DNA of 64,000 bases from Treponema sp. (GCA_014803985.1 JAAVAO010000042.1:26094-90093); one strand, 5' to 3'. Positions 1 through 10,296 are shown, counted from the first letter of the stretch. The notes: generated from the sequence alone by a model not told the origin. Made by a program: numbers and translations.

Positions 1-633
1 GCAGAAGCAGAAAAGGCACTTGGAAACGCCTGCCACTCTGCTGGAATGGATTATGAAATACAAGAAGGTGAAGGTGCATTCTACGGACCAAAACTTGAAT
101 TCACCCTTGTTGATGCGCTTGAACGAGAGTGGCAATGTGGCACAATCCAACTAGACTATCAACTCCCGAGCGAAGAAAGACTCAATGCACAATACATTGG
201 CTCTGACAATCAAAAACACCACCCTGTTATGTTACACAGAGCCGTCTTGGGAAGTCTTGAACGCTTTATGGGCATTCTCATTGAACATTTTGCAGGAAAT
301 ATGCCTGTTTGGCTTCATTTTGAACAAGCAGCGGTAGTTCCCGTCGCACAAGATTTCAACGACTATGCAGAAGAAATTGCGTCAAATCTTCGAGCTCAAG
401 GATTTGCTGCCAACGCCTACACAAATAGCGATAATATGAAATCCAAAATCAAAATGCTCACAAGTGAACACAAAGTGCCCTATATTTTAGTTGTCGGACA
501 GCGGGAACAAGACGAAAAATCCGTTTGCGTGCGCTTCCGCCCTTCTTCAGGGAAAGCACAAACAACAATGACAGTATCTGACTTCACAAAATACATAACC
601 GAAAAGTGCCGTTCAAAGGATTTGGAAATATGA
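1..633 (+). CDS. thrS: Threonyl-tRNA synthetase, C-terminal part (gene truncated by window start)
   Basis: Frame is open from base 1; translation ...[46 protein letters not shown]... is the ThrRS catalytic core followed by the anticodon-binding domain. Confidence 0.95.
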   Translation, partial: AEAEKALGNACHSAGMDYEIQEGEGAFYGPKLEFTLVDALEREWQCGTIQLDYQLPSEERLNAQYIGSDNQKHHPVMLHRAVLGSLERFMGILIEHFAGNMPVWLHFEQAAVVPVAQDFNDYAEEIASNLRAQGFAANAYTNSDNMKSKIKMLTSEHKVPYILVVGQREQDEKSVCVRFRPSSGKAQTTMTVSDFTKYITEKCRSKDLEI

Positions 634-764
634 CGCTTGAGTTTGACGATTGGACTGCCTACGATAACTGGCTTGTTGAAAACTATGTACAATTTGACAT
701 ACTCAAAGCAAACAAAGATGATCAAGATGGTAAAATAAAAATTGAGTATGAAAATAAGCACTAA
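630..764 (+). CDS. Small 44-aa acidic protein overlapping the thrS stop (ATGA overlap)
   Basis: ATG at 630 overlaps the thrS TGA (631-633); translates to [44 protein letters not shown]; below the ORF-track length cutoff. Confidence 0.5.
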   Translation: MTLEFDDWTAYDNWLVENYVQFDILKANKDDQDGKIKIEYENKH

Positions 765-973
765 AATAGCGTTACCTATTGTATTACGAGTTTTGAAAAG
801 ATAGAAAAAACACACTTTTCCCGTTACAGAGAAAAAGTTTCTTTATCTTTTCAAAACTCAGCAGACAACCCCCTCCCTTGCGACCGAAAGTCGAGGGATA
901 GAAAAGAAAACCCCATGTATCTTTTCGCCACATTACAACCCACTCGGTCAGTTTTGGTAGCAACGCGAACAAA

Positions 974-3637
974 TTATAAATGTCCTACACGCGCTTGTGG
1001 AGAGGTGAGGTCATCAACATCCTCTTTTTCACGAGAAGTTGACTCATCATCAGAACACGGTTCAGCCGCATTATCAACCATGCTCACATCCCACGGACAA
1101 CAATCCATAAGAGAGCCGCCATTTGTCGTAATTTGGCGCACACCAATTCCTTTAGATTCCAAATCGGCCTTTGTTCTTCCAATCGTTGAAAGCGGAATAG
1201 TATACCAATAACTCATATCAAGATTTTTGCCAGAATTATGTTTGCTCGTTACTTTTGAATAGGTAGTTGACTTTAACAAATCCTCTCCTGTTTGTTTTGA
1301 AGTTCCCCTGTTATCAGTTGGAGTTGCTTCGTAATAGATATTCATTTCGCTTACAACGCATCCTCTGTTATAGCGAATCACAATTCCCGAAGTTCCCGGA
1401 GTTCCACTTCCAGTAGCCGTAACAGCAGAGTTCACGCTCATACAATGCTCTTCATCATAACTAAACCCATTTGATGAAGCCGCCTTGAAAAATCCAGGAG
1501 TTCCAACACCCACAAATTCTCCTTTATGCTGCGCAAACCCATATTTTGAAGAATGATACAAAAGATAATCAAAACCATTCGCGTCAGAAAAATTGACCCC
1601 ACCCCAAATACATTCATCTGTTCCACTTATCTTCGGACTTTTTGTAATTCCATCAGTGCTAATAATAAATCCAATAGGAAGGTCTCGATTGTCCCACCAT
1701 GCATTATCACTTCCCGCATAATCATGCGACATAAAAATATTGTCATCCGCTATGTTTGTTAATTCAACAAGCAAATAAAGATTTGTATCATCATAAGCGG
1801 CATAGAGCGCGTAAACATCATAAGGCACTTCTTGAATTCCTTTCCATGTTCTAGGGTCATCATAAGCGGCGCACTGTGCAATCTGTTCAGCACTTGTCCA
1901 ATCACTCCAATTCTTAATCGTTTTATTTGTTCCGACCATACCGTCTTTATTTGTCCAGTAATATTGACTTTGAGGAGTTGTTGATTTTTTATAACTCACA
2001 TTTACTGTATAATCGCTGCTTTTTGTTCCATTTGTGACAGTAATTTTTACAACCGTTGTACCTCCATCTTTCAATGAAACAGAAGAAGGAGTGCATACCA
2101 CTTTTGCATTAGAATCAGTTGGAGTTACACTAACAGTTGCCTTCAATTCATCACTTGAGCCTATAGCAGAAACCGTATATGTATTTCCACTCACAGAAGC
2201 AGTAGTATTTCCGATTTTTACAGTAGCAATTGAAGTGTCATTCGCCACCTTTCGCCTCACTGAAAGTGTATATTTTTTTTCGTTTCCATTTTGAGCGGTT
2301 ACAGTAATTGTAAACGTCGCGCTTTTCCCTTCTTCTATCGTTGTATTTTCTGGAGAAACACTCACCTTTGCCAAAGGATCTGTGGGGGTTGCCGTCACAT
2401 CAACACGAGAAATATTTTGATCAACCGTATAGTTTGTCGTAGACGCTCCAATTGAAACACCATTCACTTTTATATCAGAAAGACTCGTATCGCCAGAAAG
2501 TTGATTAGCCGTTGGGTCTTCATCATAAAATTTTTCACCGTCATACCAGAATGTGGCAGTTTTACCTGAAGATTTTTCAGAATCTTTATTTAATATAAAT
2601 GTGATTTCTCCTCCGCTTGGATTTGCATTAGTAAAATTCTTCATATACCAGCCTGTCGGATTAGCCATATAGATTTCTGATGCCGCCTCCATATCAGGCT
2701 GAGTCTCCCAAGTTTCATTAAGCTTTATAGAAAGTTCAACCTTTTGACTTGTAGTTTCCCATGCCCAAATCTTTGGTGCAGAAGAAGCCTTTACAAACAC
2801 AAACAACTTTCCTTTCAACGGATTTCCTATTGAATCAATCGTTGTTGTTTCTCCAGAACGCACTGTAACTGATTTTTTAGTGTTTTTTCCATCGCCGTCG
2901 GTTATTGTGTAGTTCCAAACGCCCGGCGCAACGCCTGTAATTTCGTATGTGCCGCTATCGTCAGAAGGTATCTTTTTGCTTTCAGAACACGGATCATTTA
3001 TGCAAACAACATAATCCTTTGCATTGCTTGCACCGAAAGAAACCGCTCCATAGTTTAATACATAATTATTTCCTGTTTTCAAAGTTTCAAAATCAGAAAC
3101 AATCAAATCCACATTCACAAGGTAGGCTGCTCTTCCCTCCGGAATCGCGCTAGAAATCCATGAATTTTGCGCGTCTGTAAAGTCAGCAATATTTTTTCCA
3201 GCATTTAATAATTTTTTATATACATTTGCTTTTGCACTCGTAATCCAGTTAATTGTGGACAATACATTTTCACCAGATTTTATATCCAAAACTTCTGAAA
3301 TTTCAAAACCACTCACATTTGATACTATTGAAATTATTCTGTTTTTTCCTACAGGAATGTTATTGATGGAAAATTCACCCTTCCCACTGGCAACCGAAGC
3401 AGTTCCCGTTATTTTATTCATACCAGAACTTTCCACTGTGTAAGAAACACTTTTTATCTCAGACATATCAAGCTTTCGCCCTGCATTTTCAGAGGACATC
3501 GTGATTGTAATAAAACCTGTTGCACCCCCCCCCTTATTTTCTTGAACTCCTGTATTTTTCTCATCAAGATCAGAAGAACATCCCGTCACCAAAAGAAAAA
3601 CAACAGCAACCATAATCCCTGTAAAAGTCTTTCTCAT
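974..3637 (-). CDS. Large surface lipoprotein with cadherin-like/Ig-like repeats and a C-terminal carbohydrate-binding-like region
   Basis: Start re-set to MRKTFTGIMVAVVFLLVTGCSS (lipobox VTGC) with RBS GGGAGGATGT; repeated '...VSVTPTDSNAKV...TVVKITVTNGTKSSDYTVNV' modules; poly-G tract at codons for KGGG after the lipobox. Confidence 0.8.
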   Translation of the reverse strand: MRKTFTGIMVAVVFLLVTGCSSDLDEKNTGVQENKGGGATGFITITMSSENAGRKLDMSEIKSVSYTVESSGMNKITGTASVASGKGEFSINNIPVGKNRIISIVSNVSGFEISEVLDIKSGENVLSTINWITSAKANVYKKLLNAGKNIADFTDAQNSWISSAIPEGRAAYLVNVDLIVSDFETLKTGNNYVLNYGAVSFGASNAKDYVVCINDPCSESKKIPSDDSGTYEITGVAPGVWNYTITDGDGKNTKKSVTVRSGETTTIDSIGNPLKGKLFVFVKASSAPKIWAWETTSQKVELSIKLNETWETQPDMEAASEIYMANPTGWYMKNFTNANPSGGEITFILNKDSEKSSGKTATFWYDGEKFYDEDPTANQLSGDTSLSDIKVNGVSIGASTTNYTVDQNISRVDVTATPTDPLAKVSVSPENTTIEEGKSATFTITVTAQNGNEKKYTLSVRRKVANDTSIATVKIGNTTASVSGNTYTVSAIGSSDELKATVSVTPTDSNAKVVCTPSSVSLKDGGTTVVKITVTNGTKSSDYTVNVSYKKSTTPQSQYYWTNKDGMVGTNKTIKNWSDWTSAEQIAQCAAYDDPRTWKGIQEVPYDVYALYAAYDDTNLYLLVELTNIADDNIFMSHDYAGSDNAWWDNRDLPIGFIISTDGITKSPKISGTDECIWGGVNFSDANGFDYLLYHSSKYGFAQHKGEFVGVGTPGFFKAASSNGFSYDEEHCMSVNSAVTATGSGTPGTSGIVIRYNRGCVVSEMNIYYEATPTDNRGTSKQTGEDLLKSTTYSKVTSKHNSGKNLDMSYWYTIPLSTIGRTKADLESKGIGVRQITTNGGSLMDCCPWDVSMVDNAAEPCSDDESTSREKEDVDDLTSPQARVGHL
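3525..3533 (-). repeat. Homopolymeric G(9) tract inside the lipoprotein coding sequence (in-frame state)
   Basis: + strand CCCCCCCCC; reads AAT AAG GGG GGG GGT GCA on the - strand, in frame with the lipoprotein. Confidence 0.9.
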
Positions 3638-3756
3638 ACATCCTCCCATAACAATCACTATTCATCATTGAAATTTCACCCATCGGCAAACAAACACTAT
3701 ATGTATTTTGGCTATATAGTACTATGCATAATTATAACACGGATATTTTAAATGTG

Positions 3757-3800
3757 CATTTTTTATTTTTTTTTATTTTTTTTATTTTTATTATTTTTGA
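3757..3800. repeat. Low-complexity T-rich tract upstream of the lipoprotein gene
   Basis: ttttttatttttttttattttttttatttttattattttt. Confidence 0.7.
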
Positions 3801-3916
3801 AATTACAAAAACACGTATTACAACACTTCGTGACTGTTTACACGGCGACCGAAAAACATTTCTAAAAAAAGACAGGAACAAACAAAATGAGGGGAAAGAG
3901 GAGAAGTGGAAGGAGA

Positions 3917-4723
3917 TTAATTATTATCATCGCTTGCATCTATTGGAACACACCCTAAATGCAAAACCTTGCTATAAAAAGTCGTGAGATATTCATCCTG
4001 TCCCACCGCAACAGCATACATATCCACATACCATACATTCTTATCGGCATCACTAAATGTGCCGTACACAACATCTCCCACTGAAGTTGCTTCATCTTCA
4101 GTAGGCACTGCATTTTTTACAACCGTACCCGCCCCTGCAATAGTCAAGGCACTAGAAACAGAACTATTATCTGCAATTTGATCTTCCTTTCTGGCAAAAT
4201 CAAAAGTTTGCCTGTTCCCTGTTCGCAACGGAACTCCTATATAGTTCCATTCGCTCGTGCTACTAGAACTATTTCTATATTTTATCTCTGCTATAAAATC
4301 TTTTCCAGTATTCTCGTAATAGTTTGTCAGACGGATATACACTCGCTGATTGGTACTTGTCGCACCTATCAACGGACTTTTTGTTCCATTGTTTGTACCA
4401 AGCTCTTTATATCCATACGTTTCTATCATTTGTTTTGCAGCCGCAGTTTCATTTGTTGAAGAGGCAAGAGAATCAATCGAACTGTTTCGACTAGCCATTG
4501 TAGAATAGTTATTGTATATCTTGTAGTAAACCGCAGTTCCAGTATACCCTGCCGATGATTGCTCTTCATTTGTCTCAAAGTCAAAATAGCACCTATCATA
4601 ACCAGTGGTTTGAGTCGGTGTATTATAAGAATTGGAAGGAGGACTTAAATAATTAACAACTTCCAGTCCACAGCCCACAAATAGCAGACTGAAGACCGAA
4701 AGAACAAAACAAAACAGTTTCAA
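3917..4723 (-). CDS. Putative lipoprotein, unknown function
   Basis: Signal peptide and lipobox MKLFCFVLSVFSLLFVGCG; 268 aa ORF. Confidence 0.75.
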   Translation of the reverse strand: MKLFCFVLSVFSLLFVGCGLEVVNYLSPPSNSYNTPTQTTGYDRCYFDFETNEEQSSAGYTGTAVYYKIYNNYSTMASRNSSIDSLASSTNETAAAKQMIETYGYKELGTNNGTKSPLIGATSTNQRVYIRLTNYYENTGKDFIAEIKYRNSSSSTSEWNYIGVPLRTGNRQTFDFARKEDQIADNSSVSSALTIAGAGTVVKNAVPTEDEATSVGDVVYGTFSDADKNVWYVDMYAVAVGQDEYLTTFYSKVLHLGCVPIDASDDNN

Positions 4724-5386
4724 CTAGTTGTTTTCTAGAGCAATAAGGCGTGATTTTGCAAGATTTCCCCACGAAGAGTCCGGACTTTTATCATTCAACG
4801 CTTTGTAAGCTTCTATTGCTCCCTCCACATTGCCCATAGACTCTCGAACTCTTCCAAGACTAAAATATGCATGCGCCGCGCTCAAAAAATCAGGAGATTC
4901 AGAGGCAGCCTTATAGCATTTTTCAGCATTTTCAAAGTCCTCAACATTTTCAAAGGAAACTCCAGCATTAAAATAGGCGATAGGCGCAGTATACGCCTTT
5001 TTGTCTTTTTCAGCCGCAGTAAAATAGTATTTTGCAGAAGCCTGATAGTCTTTTTTAGAATAAGAAATTTCACCAGCAAGAAGATTCGCCCTCACACCAA
5101 CAACCCTGCTCTTTGCAACATACGGCTGCAAATTAGCAATGGCAACGGCTCTGCGCGCCTCAAGATCTTCCTCTGAAAGATCAGATGAATTCATCGTAAG
5201 AGAATACTCAATGGCATCAAGCGCGGCAAGTCCCTTTTCATTAGACTTTGAAATTGCACTTACGCACACAACATAAGAAACAATCGCCACAACAAGCACA
5301 ACAAGAATTGTAATAAGAATTTTCTCTCGCGACTCCACATAAGACGAAACTTTTTCACCAACAGTAGTTCTTTCAATCTTTGCCAT
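4724..5386 (-). CDS. Membrane-anchored TPR protein
   Basis: N-terminal TM helix (ILITILVVLVVAIVSYVVCVSAI) followed by TPR-like repeats (YFNAGVSFENVEDFENAEKCYKAA...AYFSLGRVRESMGNVEGAIEAYKAL). Confidence 0.75.
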   Translation of the reverse strand: MAKIERTTVGEKVSSYVESREKILITILVVLVVAIVSYVVCVSAISKSNEKGLAALDAIEYSLTMNSSDLSEEDLEARRAVAIANLQPYVAKSRVVGVRANLLAGEISYSKKDYQASAKYYFTAAEKDKKAYTAPIAYFNAGVSFENVEDFENAEKCYKAASESPDFLSAAHAYFSLGRVRESMGNVEGAIEAYKALNDKSPDSSWGNLAKSRLIALENN

Positions 5387-5401
5387 TTTTATACCTCAAA
5401 A

Positions 5402-6346
5402 TCATTTATTTTCACGGATATTAAGTTCAAGAATCAACCTTGAAACATAGGTTCTTTGAATCTGTAAGATTTTACTAGCCTTAGTTTGATTCCAATTGCA
5501 TCCCTCAAGAATTTTTATAATATAGGCGCGTTTGAATGTATCAAGGGCACTTTTTAAAGACCTATCGCCACTTTCATTTAATGCAATACCCTCTGCAATC
5601 TCATTTGAATCATCAGATTTATCACTGGGAACAGAAAGGCGCAAGTCCGCGCTCAAAATCTCTCCTGACACGCCAACCATGCAAGCACGCGCAACAACCA
5701 ACTCAAGCTCCCGCACATTTCCAGGCCATCTATATGCGAGCATATCGGAAACCGCTTTATTTGAAAACCCTTTGCAACGTTTTCCATATTCACCAAAGCA
5801 GTGCTTTGAAAAACTCAACGCAATAGGAAGCACATCATCCTTTCTCTCTCTTAACGGCGGAACACGAACAGAAAGTGCATTGAGTCGAAAATAGAGTTCC
5901 TCGGAAAATTCATTTCGTGCAACCATTTCATTTAAATTACACGAAGTAGTCGCAATCACCCTTACACAATTCTTTTGCAAAAGGGCAAGAAATTCATTCT
6001 GCGCCGAAAGAGAAAGATGCTCTACATTCCGAAACAGAGCAACGCCCCCAAACGCCTCATCAGCAACGGCAGAAATAGAAGAAGTGCTTCCAAAGCATGC
6101 ACAATTTACTGAAAGAAAAGGCATCGAGGAACGCCCGCTATGAACGCCATATAAAAAGATCTGTTTGGCAAAAAGTGATTTGCCAGAGCCATGCTCGCCC
6201 ATAATCAAAACAGGAGAATTGACGAGGGCAATATTTTTTGCAATTTCCAGTAAATCCTTTAAAGCGGGGCTTTCAGCAATAAAGTCATTGCCAAAAGCCC
6301 CTGTTTTTTCAGAGGAATCAGAATTATCCATAAAAAACTGATTCAT
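5402..6346 (-). CDS. AAA+ sigma-54-activator-like regulator with C-terminal Fis-type HTH (degenerate)
   Basis: Walker A GEHGSGKSLFAK, RFRLNALSVRVPPLRERKDDV-like region, WPGNVREL, Fis-like HTH at C-terminus; GAFTGA region absent. Confidence 0.8.
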   Translation of the reverse strand: MNQFFMDNSDSSEKTGAFGNDFIAESPALKDLLEIAKNIALVNSPVLIMGEHGSGKSLFAKQIFLYGVHSGRSSMPFLSVNCACFGSTSSISAVADEAFGGVALFRNVEHLSLSAQNEFLALLQKNCVRVIATTSCNLNEMVARNEFSEELYFRLNALSVRVPPLRERKDDVLPIALSFSKHCFGEYGKRCKGFSNKAVSDMLAYRWPGNVRELELVVARACMVGVSGEILSADLRLSVPSDKSDDSNEIAEGIALNESGDRSLKSALDTFKRAYIIKILEGCNWNQTKASKILQIQRTYVSRLILELNIRENK

Positions 6347-6365
6347 CCTTTACCTTCAAATGCAA

Positions 6366-8720
6366 CTAGTTTTTTTGGTTCTTCAAAAAGTCACCAAGCG
6401 TATATGCTCCATCATCTTCATTGCTTGACGTAGACATATACTGTGCAATTTCATCTCGCTGCTGTTTTCTCGTGAATTCTCGAACGGAGAACGATGCCTT
6501 TTCCTTGCCGACATTCACATCAACAACATAGACATTGATTTTATCTCCAACCTTATACTTTTTCACAGCCTCTTCAAACGGTGTTTTAGGGTCTTCGCTC
6601 AAATTAGACTTGTTCACAAGACCTTCAATTCCATTGTCAACCCGTACAAACACACCAAAATCCGTTATTGAAGTGATTTCGCCTTCAAGCGTAGAGCCTG
6701 GCTTGTGATCCGCAGCAAATTGCTTCCACGGACTTTCCGTCAACTGCTTTACGCCGATTTTGATATTTCGCTTTTCAACATCGCATTCAATGACAACGCC
6801 CTCAATTTCTTGATTAACAGAAAGTTCAGAACCTGCATGTTTAACTTTTTTAGTCCAAAAAAGATCATCAACATGAAGGAACGCCTCAATGCCATCTTCA
6901 AGAGCAACAAATGCGCCTGTATTGATAACTTTTACAACTTTGCCAGTGACTTTTGTTCCAACAGGATATTTTTCACCAATCGAATCCCACGGATTTACAG
7001 AAACTTGCTTCAATCCAAGTGAAACGCGACCACCTTGAATGTCATATCCCAAAATCATGCACTCAACTTCATCGCCAACATTCACCATATCAGCAGGTTT
7101 GTTCACTTTCTTTGTCCAAGAGAATTCGCTTATATGCACAAGCCCCTCAATCCCCTCTTCCAATTCAACAAACGCACCAAATTCAGTAAGTTTTGTGACC
7201 TTGCCCTTTACAATGTCATTCACGTGGAATTTTTCCTCAAAGTGCATCCACGGATCTTCTGTAAAATGCTTGAGGGAAAGATTTATCCTCTTTGCAGCAG
7301 AATCCATGCGGATAACTTTAAGCTCAATTTCTTGACCACGTTTTACAAAATCCTTTGGACGGGCAACATGACCCCAACTCATATCATTGATATGAAGAAG
7401 TCCGTCAAATCCACCCAAATCAATGAACGCACCGAAACTCGTAAAGCTCTTTACGACTCCCTTTACAGTGTCATCAATTTTTACATTTTCAAAGAACGCA
7501 TCGCGTTTTGCAGCGATTTGTTCCTCAAGATATTTTCTGCGATTTACAACAACATTAACCTTATTTTCAGAATAAAGTCTTTCAACATAGAAACTAGACT
7601 TCACCCCTATAAGCGACTCTGGTTTTTCAACTCTTTGACTATCAGACTGGCTTATCGGCAAGAATGCATGAACATCTCCGCCAAGGCTCACATCGTAACC
7701 GCCTTTCACGATCTTAGTAATAGTGCCGGATACAGGCTTCTTTTCTTTGTATGCCTGCTGAACATCCTTCCACATCCTTTTTGCATCTGCCCTCGTCTTT
7801 GAAATCTCAGGCCCGTTTCGACCGAATTTCTTATCCAAGAACACTTGCACCTTGTCTCCAACTTTAGGCAAGGAATCCGAAAACTCCATAATCGGGAGTC
7901 TACCCTCTGACTTGCAGCCAACATCAAGGAAAACATACTCTTCTGTCACTTGCACTACAGTGCCTTCCACAAGCTGTCCTTCCTTTGGTTCAGCGCGATT
8001 GTTCAGAGACTCTTCTAATTGTGTCTGAAAGTTAGCTTTATCCGCGCTCTCTTCCTTTTCCACTTCCATTTCTTCCATTACAAACCCTTTTTTGAGAATA
8101 TAGTGATATATTATCTCACAAACCTCATCTATAGTCAAGTTACTCGTATCTATATAATGTGCATCTGGAGCAATTTTTAAAGCGCCTTCCGCCTTGGTTT
8201 TGTCAATTTCATCGCGTTTTTTTATGGCTTCCTTTATTTCCTCAAGAGAAAGATTGCTAACTCCCTGCTTAAAACGACGCTCCGCCTGCACGTCAAGGCT
8301 TGCATCAAGATACAATTTGCAGTCCGCATTGGGAAAAACAACAGTCGTCATATCCCTCCCCTCGCAAACGATGTCAAGACTTCTTGTGAGTTCCTGCATG
8401 CGCTCGTTCACTAAATGACGAATTGGCACAATCGCAGAAATTTGCGCAACATTTTTTGAAACTTCGTCATTGTGGAGAGAATCCTCAACATCAACGCCGT
8501 TCAATTCAAGACGAGAATTATTGTAATCCAGCCTTTGCTTTTTGCAAAACTCAACAATTGCGCTTTCATCTGTTAAATCAACGCCATTATTCAAAAGTGA
8601 CAATGTGAGAGCGCGATAAAAACTGCCACTATTTAAATAGATGACACCTAATTTTTTTGCAATAATCGATGCTATCGTGCTTTTTCCGGTTCCCGCCGGT
8701 CCGTCCATTGCTATAATCAT
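6366..8720 (-). CDS. cmk-rpsA: Cytidylate kinase / ribosomal protein S1 fusion
   Basis: N-terminus MIIAMDGPAGTGKSTIASIIAKKLG...DAHYIDTSNLTIDEV (Cmk), then about six S1 domains (e.g. VKGVVKSFTSFGAFIDLGGFDGLLHINDMSWGH). Confidence 0.92.
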   Translation of the reverse strand: MIIAMDGPAGTGKSTIASIIAKKLGVIYLNSGSFYRALTLSLLNNGVDLTDESAIVEFCKKQRLDYNNSRLELNGVDVEDSLHNDEVSKNVAQISAIVPIRHLVNERMQELTRSLDIVCEGRDMTTVVFPNADCKLYLDASLDVQAERRFKQGVSNLSLEEIKEAIKKRDEIDKTKAEGALKIAPDAHYIDTSNLTIDEVCEIIYHYILKKGFVMEEMEVEKEESADKANFQTQLEESLNNRAEPKEGQLVEGTVVQVTEEYVFLDVGCKSEGRLPIMEFSDSLPKVGDKVQVFLDKKFGRNGPEISKTRADAKRMWKDVQQAYKEKKPVSGTITKIVKGGYDVSLGGDVHAFLPISQSDSQRVEKPESLIGVKSSFYVERLYSENKVNVVVNRRKYLEEQIAAKRDAFFENVKIDDTVKGVVKSFTSFGAFIDLGGFDGLLHINDMSWGHVARPKDFVKRGQEIELKVIRMDSAAKRINLSLKHFTEDPWMHFEEKFHVNDIVKGKVTKLTEFGAFVELEEGIEGLVHISEFSWTKKVNKPADMVNVGDEVECMILGYDIQGGRVSLGLKQVSVNPWDSIGEKYPVGTKVTGKVVKVINTGAFVALEDGIEAFLHVDDLFWTKKVKHAGSELSVNQEIEGVVIECDVEKRNIKIGVKQLTESPWKQFAADHKPGSTLEGEITSITDFGVFVRVDNGIEGLVNKSNLSEDPKTPFEEAVKKYKVGDKINVYVVDVNVGKEKASFSVREFTRKQQRDEIAQYMSTSSNEDDGAYTLGDFLKNQKN

Positions 8721-8751
8721 ATTACAACCTCAAAAAAAAGGCAAAAAGCCC

Positions 8752-9474
8752 CTAATATACTGTTTTTCCTGTATTTTTGCAGAGAGCTAAAAGCCCCGAA
8801 ACTTCCCGCATTGTCAAATCCCGAAATTTGCCGCTTTGCAAATTTTCCATTTTCACATTACCAATTCTCACACGAGTAAGACGGCGTATTCTCACATTTT
8901 GAGATGCAAAAACAGTGCGAATCTCGCGGTTCTTTCCCTCTAAAAGAATTACTTTCATTTTGCGAGGATTTATTTCAACCGCCGACTTGCACTTGTAAAA
9001 AACACCGTCAACCCGCACACCATGCATAAAATCATCACATAGATAGCGAGGAAGCGGAGATGTCGCCTCAACTATATATTCCTTTTCAAGTTCGGCAGAA
9101 GGATGCGAAAGCGTTGCGGCAAAATCGCCATCATTTGTAAAAATAATAAGCCCCTGACTGTACATATCGAGCCGCCCGATATTATACAAACGCTCTGAAT
9201 ACCGCTCCTTTAGCAAGTCGGCGGCAACTTCACGTCCCTTTTCATCGGAAAGAGAACACACATATCCTTCGGGCTTGTTTAAAAGTACATAGCGTTTTTT
9301 TTGTTCAAGCGTAATTTTTTCACCGTCAAGGCAAATATCATCATTTACAGAAACTTTCTCCCCCATTTCTGTAACGACCCGACCGTTTACAGTCACCCTG
9401 CCAGAAGCAATTATTTTTTCAGAAGCACGACGACTTGCAAGACCTGAATGAGCAAGAAAAACCTGCAGGCGCAT
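8752..9474 (-). CDS. rluB: 23S rRNA pseudouridine synthase RluB family (S4 domain)
   Basis: MRLQVFLAHSGLASRRASEKIIASGRVTVNG (S4) ... IGRLDMYSQGLIIFTNDGDFA (catalytic motif); ORF extends to 9540 but the S4 start at 9474 is more likely. Confidence 0.9.
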   Translation of the reverse strand: MRLQVFLAHSGLASRRASEKIIASGRVTVNGRVVTEMGEKVSVNDDICLDGEKITLEQKKRYVLLNKPEGYVCSLSDEKGREVAADLLKERYSERLYNIGRLDMYSQGLIIFTNDGDFAATLSHPSAELEKEYIVEATSPLPRYLCDDFMHGVRVDGVFYKCKSAVEINPRKMKVILLEGKNREIRTVFASQNVRIRRLTRVRIGNVKMENLQSGKFRDLTMREVSGLLALCKNTGKTVY

Positions 9475-9508
9475 TTTTGAATCGGTATTTGTATCAAACG
9501 TTTTGTCG

Positions 9509-10048
9509 TTATCGGGAAAGTTCAAATCTCTGCTCCTCATCCTCGTCTAGTCGAGGCAATTCTGAAATGCTATTTAAATGAAAAAACTTAAGGAATTCTT
9601 TTGTAGTGCCGAACAAGACAGGTTTGCCCGGCACATTTTTTCGTCCAGTTTCCTTTATTAAATTTCGCTCAATTAAAAGGCGAATCATATTATCTGCGCT
9701 CACACCGCGAATCGCTTCAATTTCAGCGCGTGTAATCGGCTGTGAATAGGCAATTATTGAAAGCGTTTCCATTGCAGATCGAGAAAGGCGACCCGAATTT
9801 TTTTCTCCATACCGCTCTCGAAGGACATCCCAAAACTCCTGCTTTGGAACAAGCGCCCATCCACCAGTAATCAGAGAAAGCTCCACCCCCGAATTCGCAA
9901 GGGAATATTTTTCCTTTAAATGTTCTATGCAAGAGCGAACGACATCTTCCGAAAGGGACGAAATATTCGCAATCACTTTTTCCGTAATTGGCTCGCTTTC
10001 CAAAAACAAAACCGTTTCCACCAGTGCTGTTTCTTTTTCAAGTTCCAT
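9509..10048 (-). CDS. scpB: Segregation and condensation protein B
   Basis: LSRSAMETLSIIAYSQPITRAEIEAIRGVSADNMIRLLIERNLIKETGRKNVPGKPVLFGTTKEFL. Confidence 0.93.
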   Translation of the reverse strand: MELEKETALVETVLFLESEPITEKVIANISSLSEDVVRSCIEHLKEKYSLANSGVELSLITGGWALVPKQEFWDVLRERYGEKNSGRLSRSAMETLSIIAYSQPITRAEIEAIRGVSADNMIRLLIERNLIKETGRKNVPGKPVLFGTTKEFLKFFHLNSISELPRLDEDEEQRFELSR

Positions 10049-10296
10049 TTTTCAAGTGTAATGGAAAGAGCGGAAAATTTCAACTATAAGGTCAAAATTC
10101 ACGTTTTACATTTACTATCTTGAGCGGCTTGTTGCGTCATTCGCTTAAGCTCACATCTCAGGCTTTGCCGTGCAACCTTTTCGGGATTTCGGCATTCGCT
10201 TCCAGCCGCTCCCCTCGCTCGTAAACTCGTTCAGTCCAGTGGCAGCCTGCACCTCCCCTCCAATCCTTGCCGCAATAAAATTTGACATTTTGCCTA

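Noticed and set aside
7035-7802. 255-aa plus-strand ORF
   Set aside because: Antisense to the S1 domains of the cmk-rpsA fusion; no family resemblance, explained by a shadow frame.
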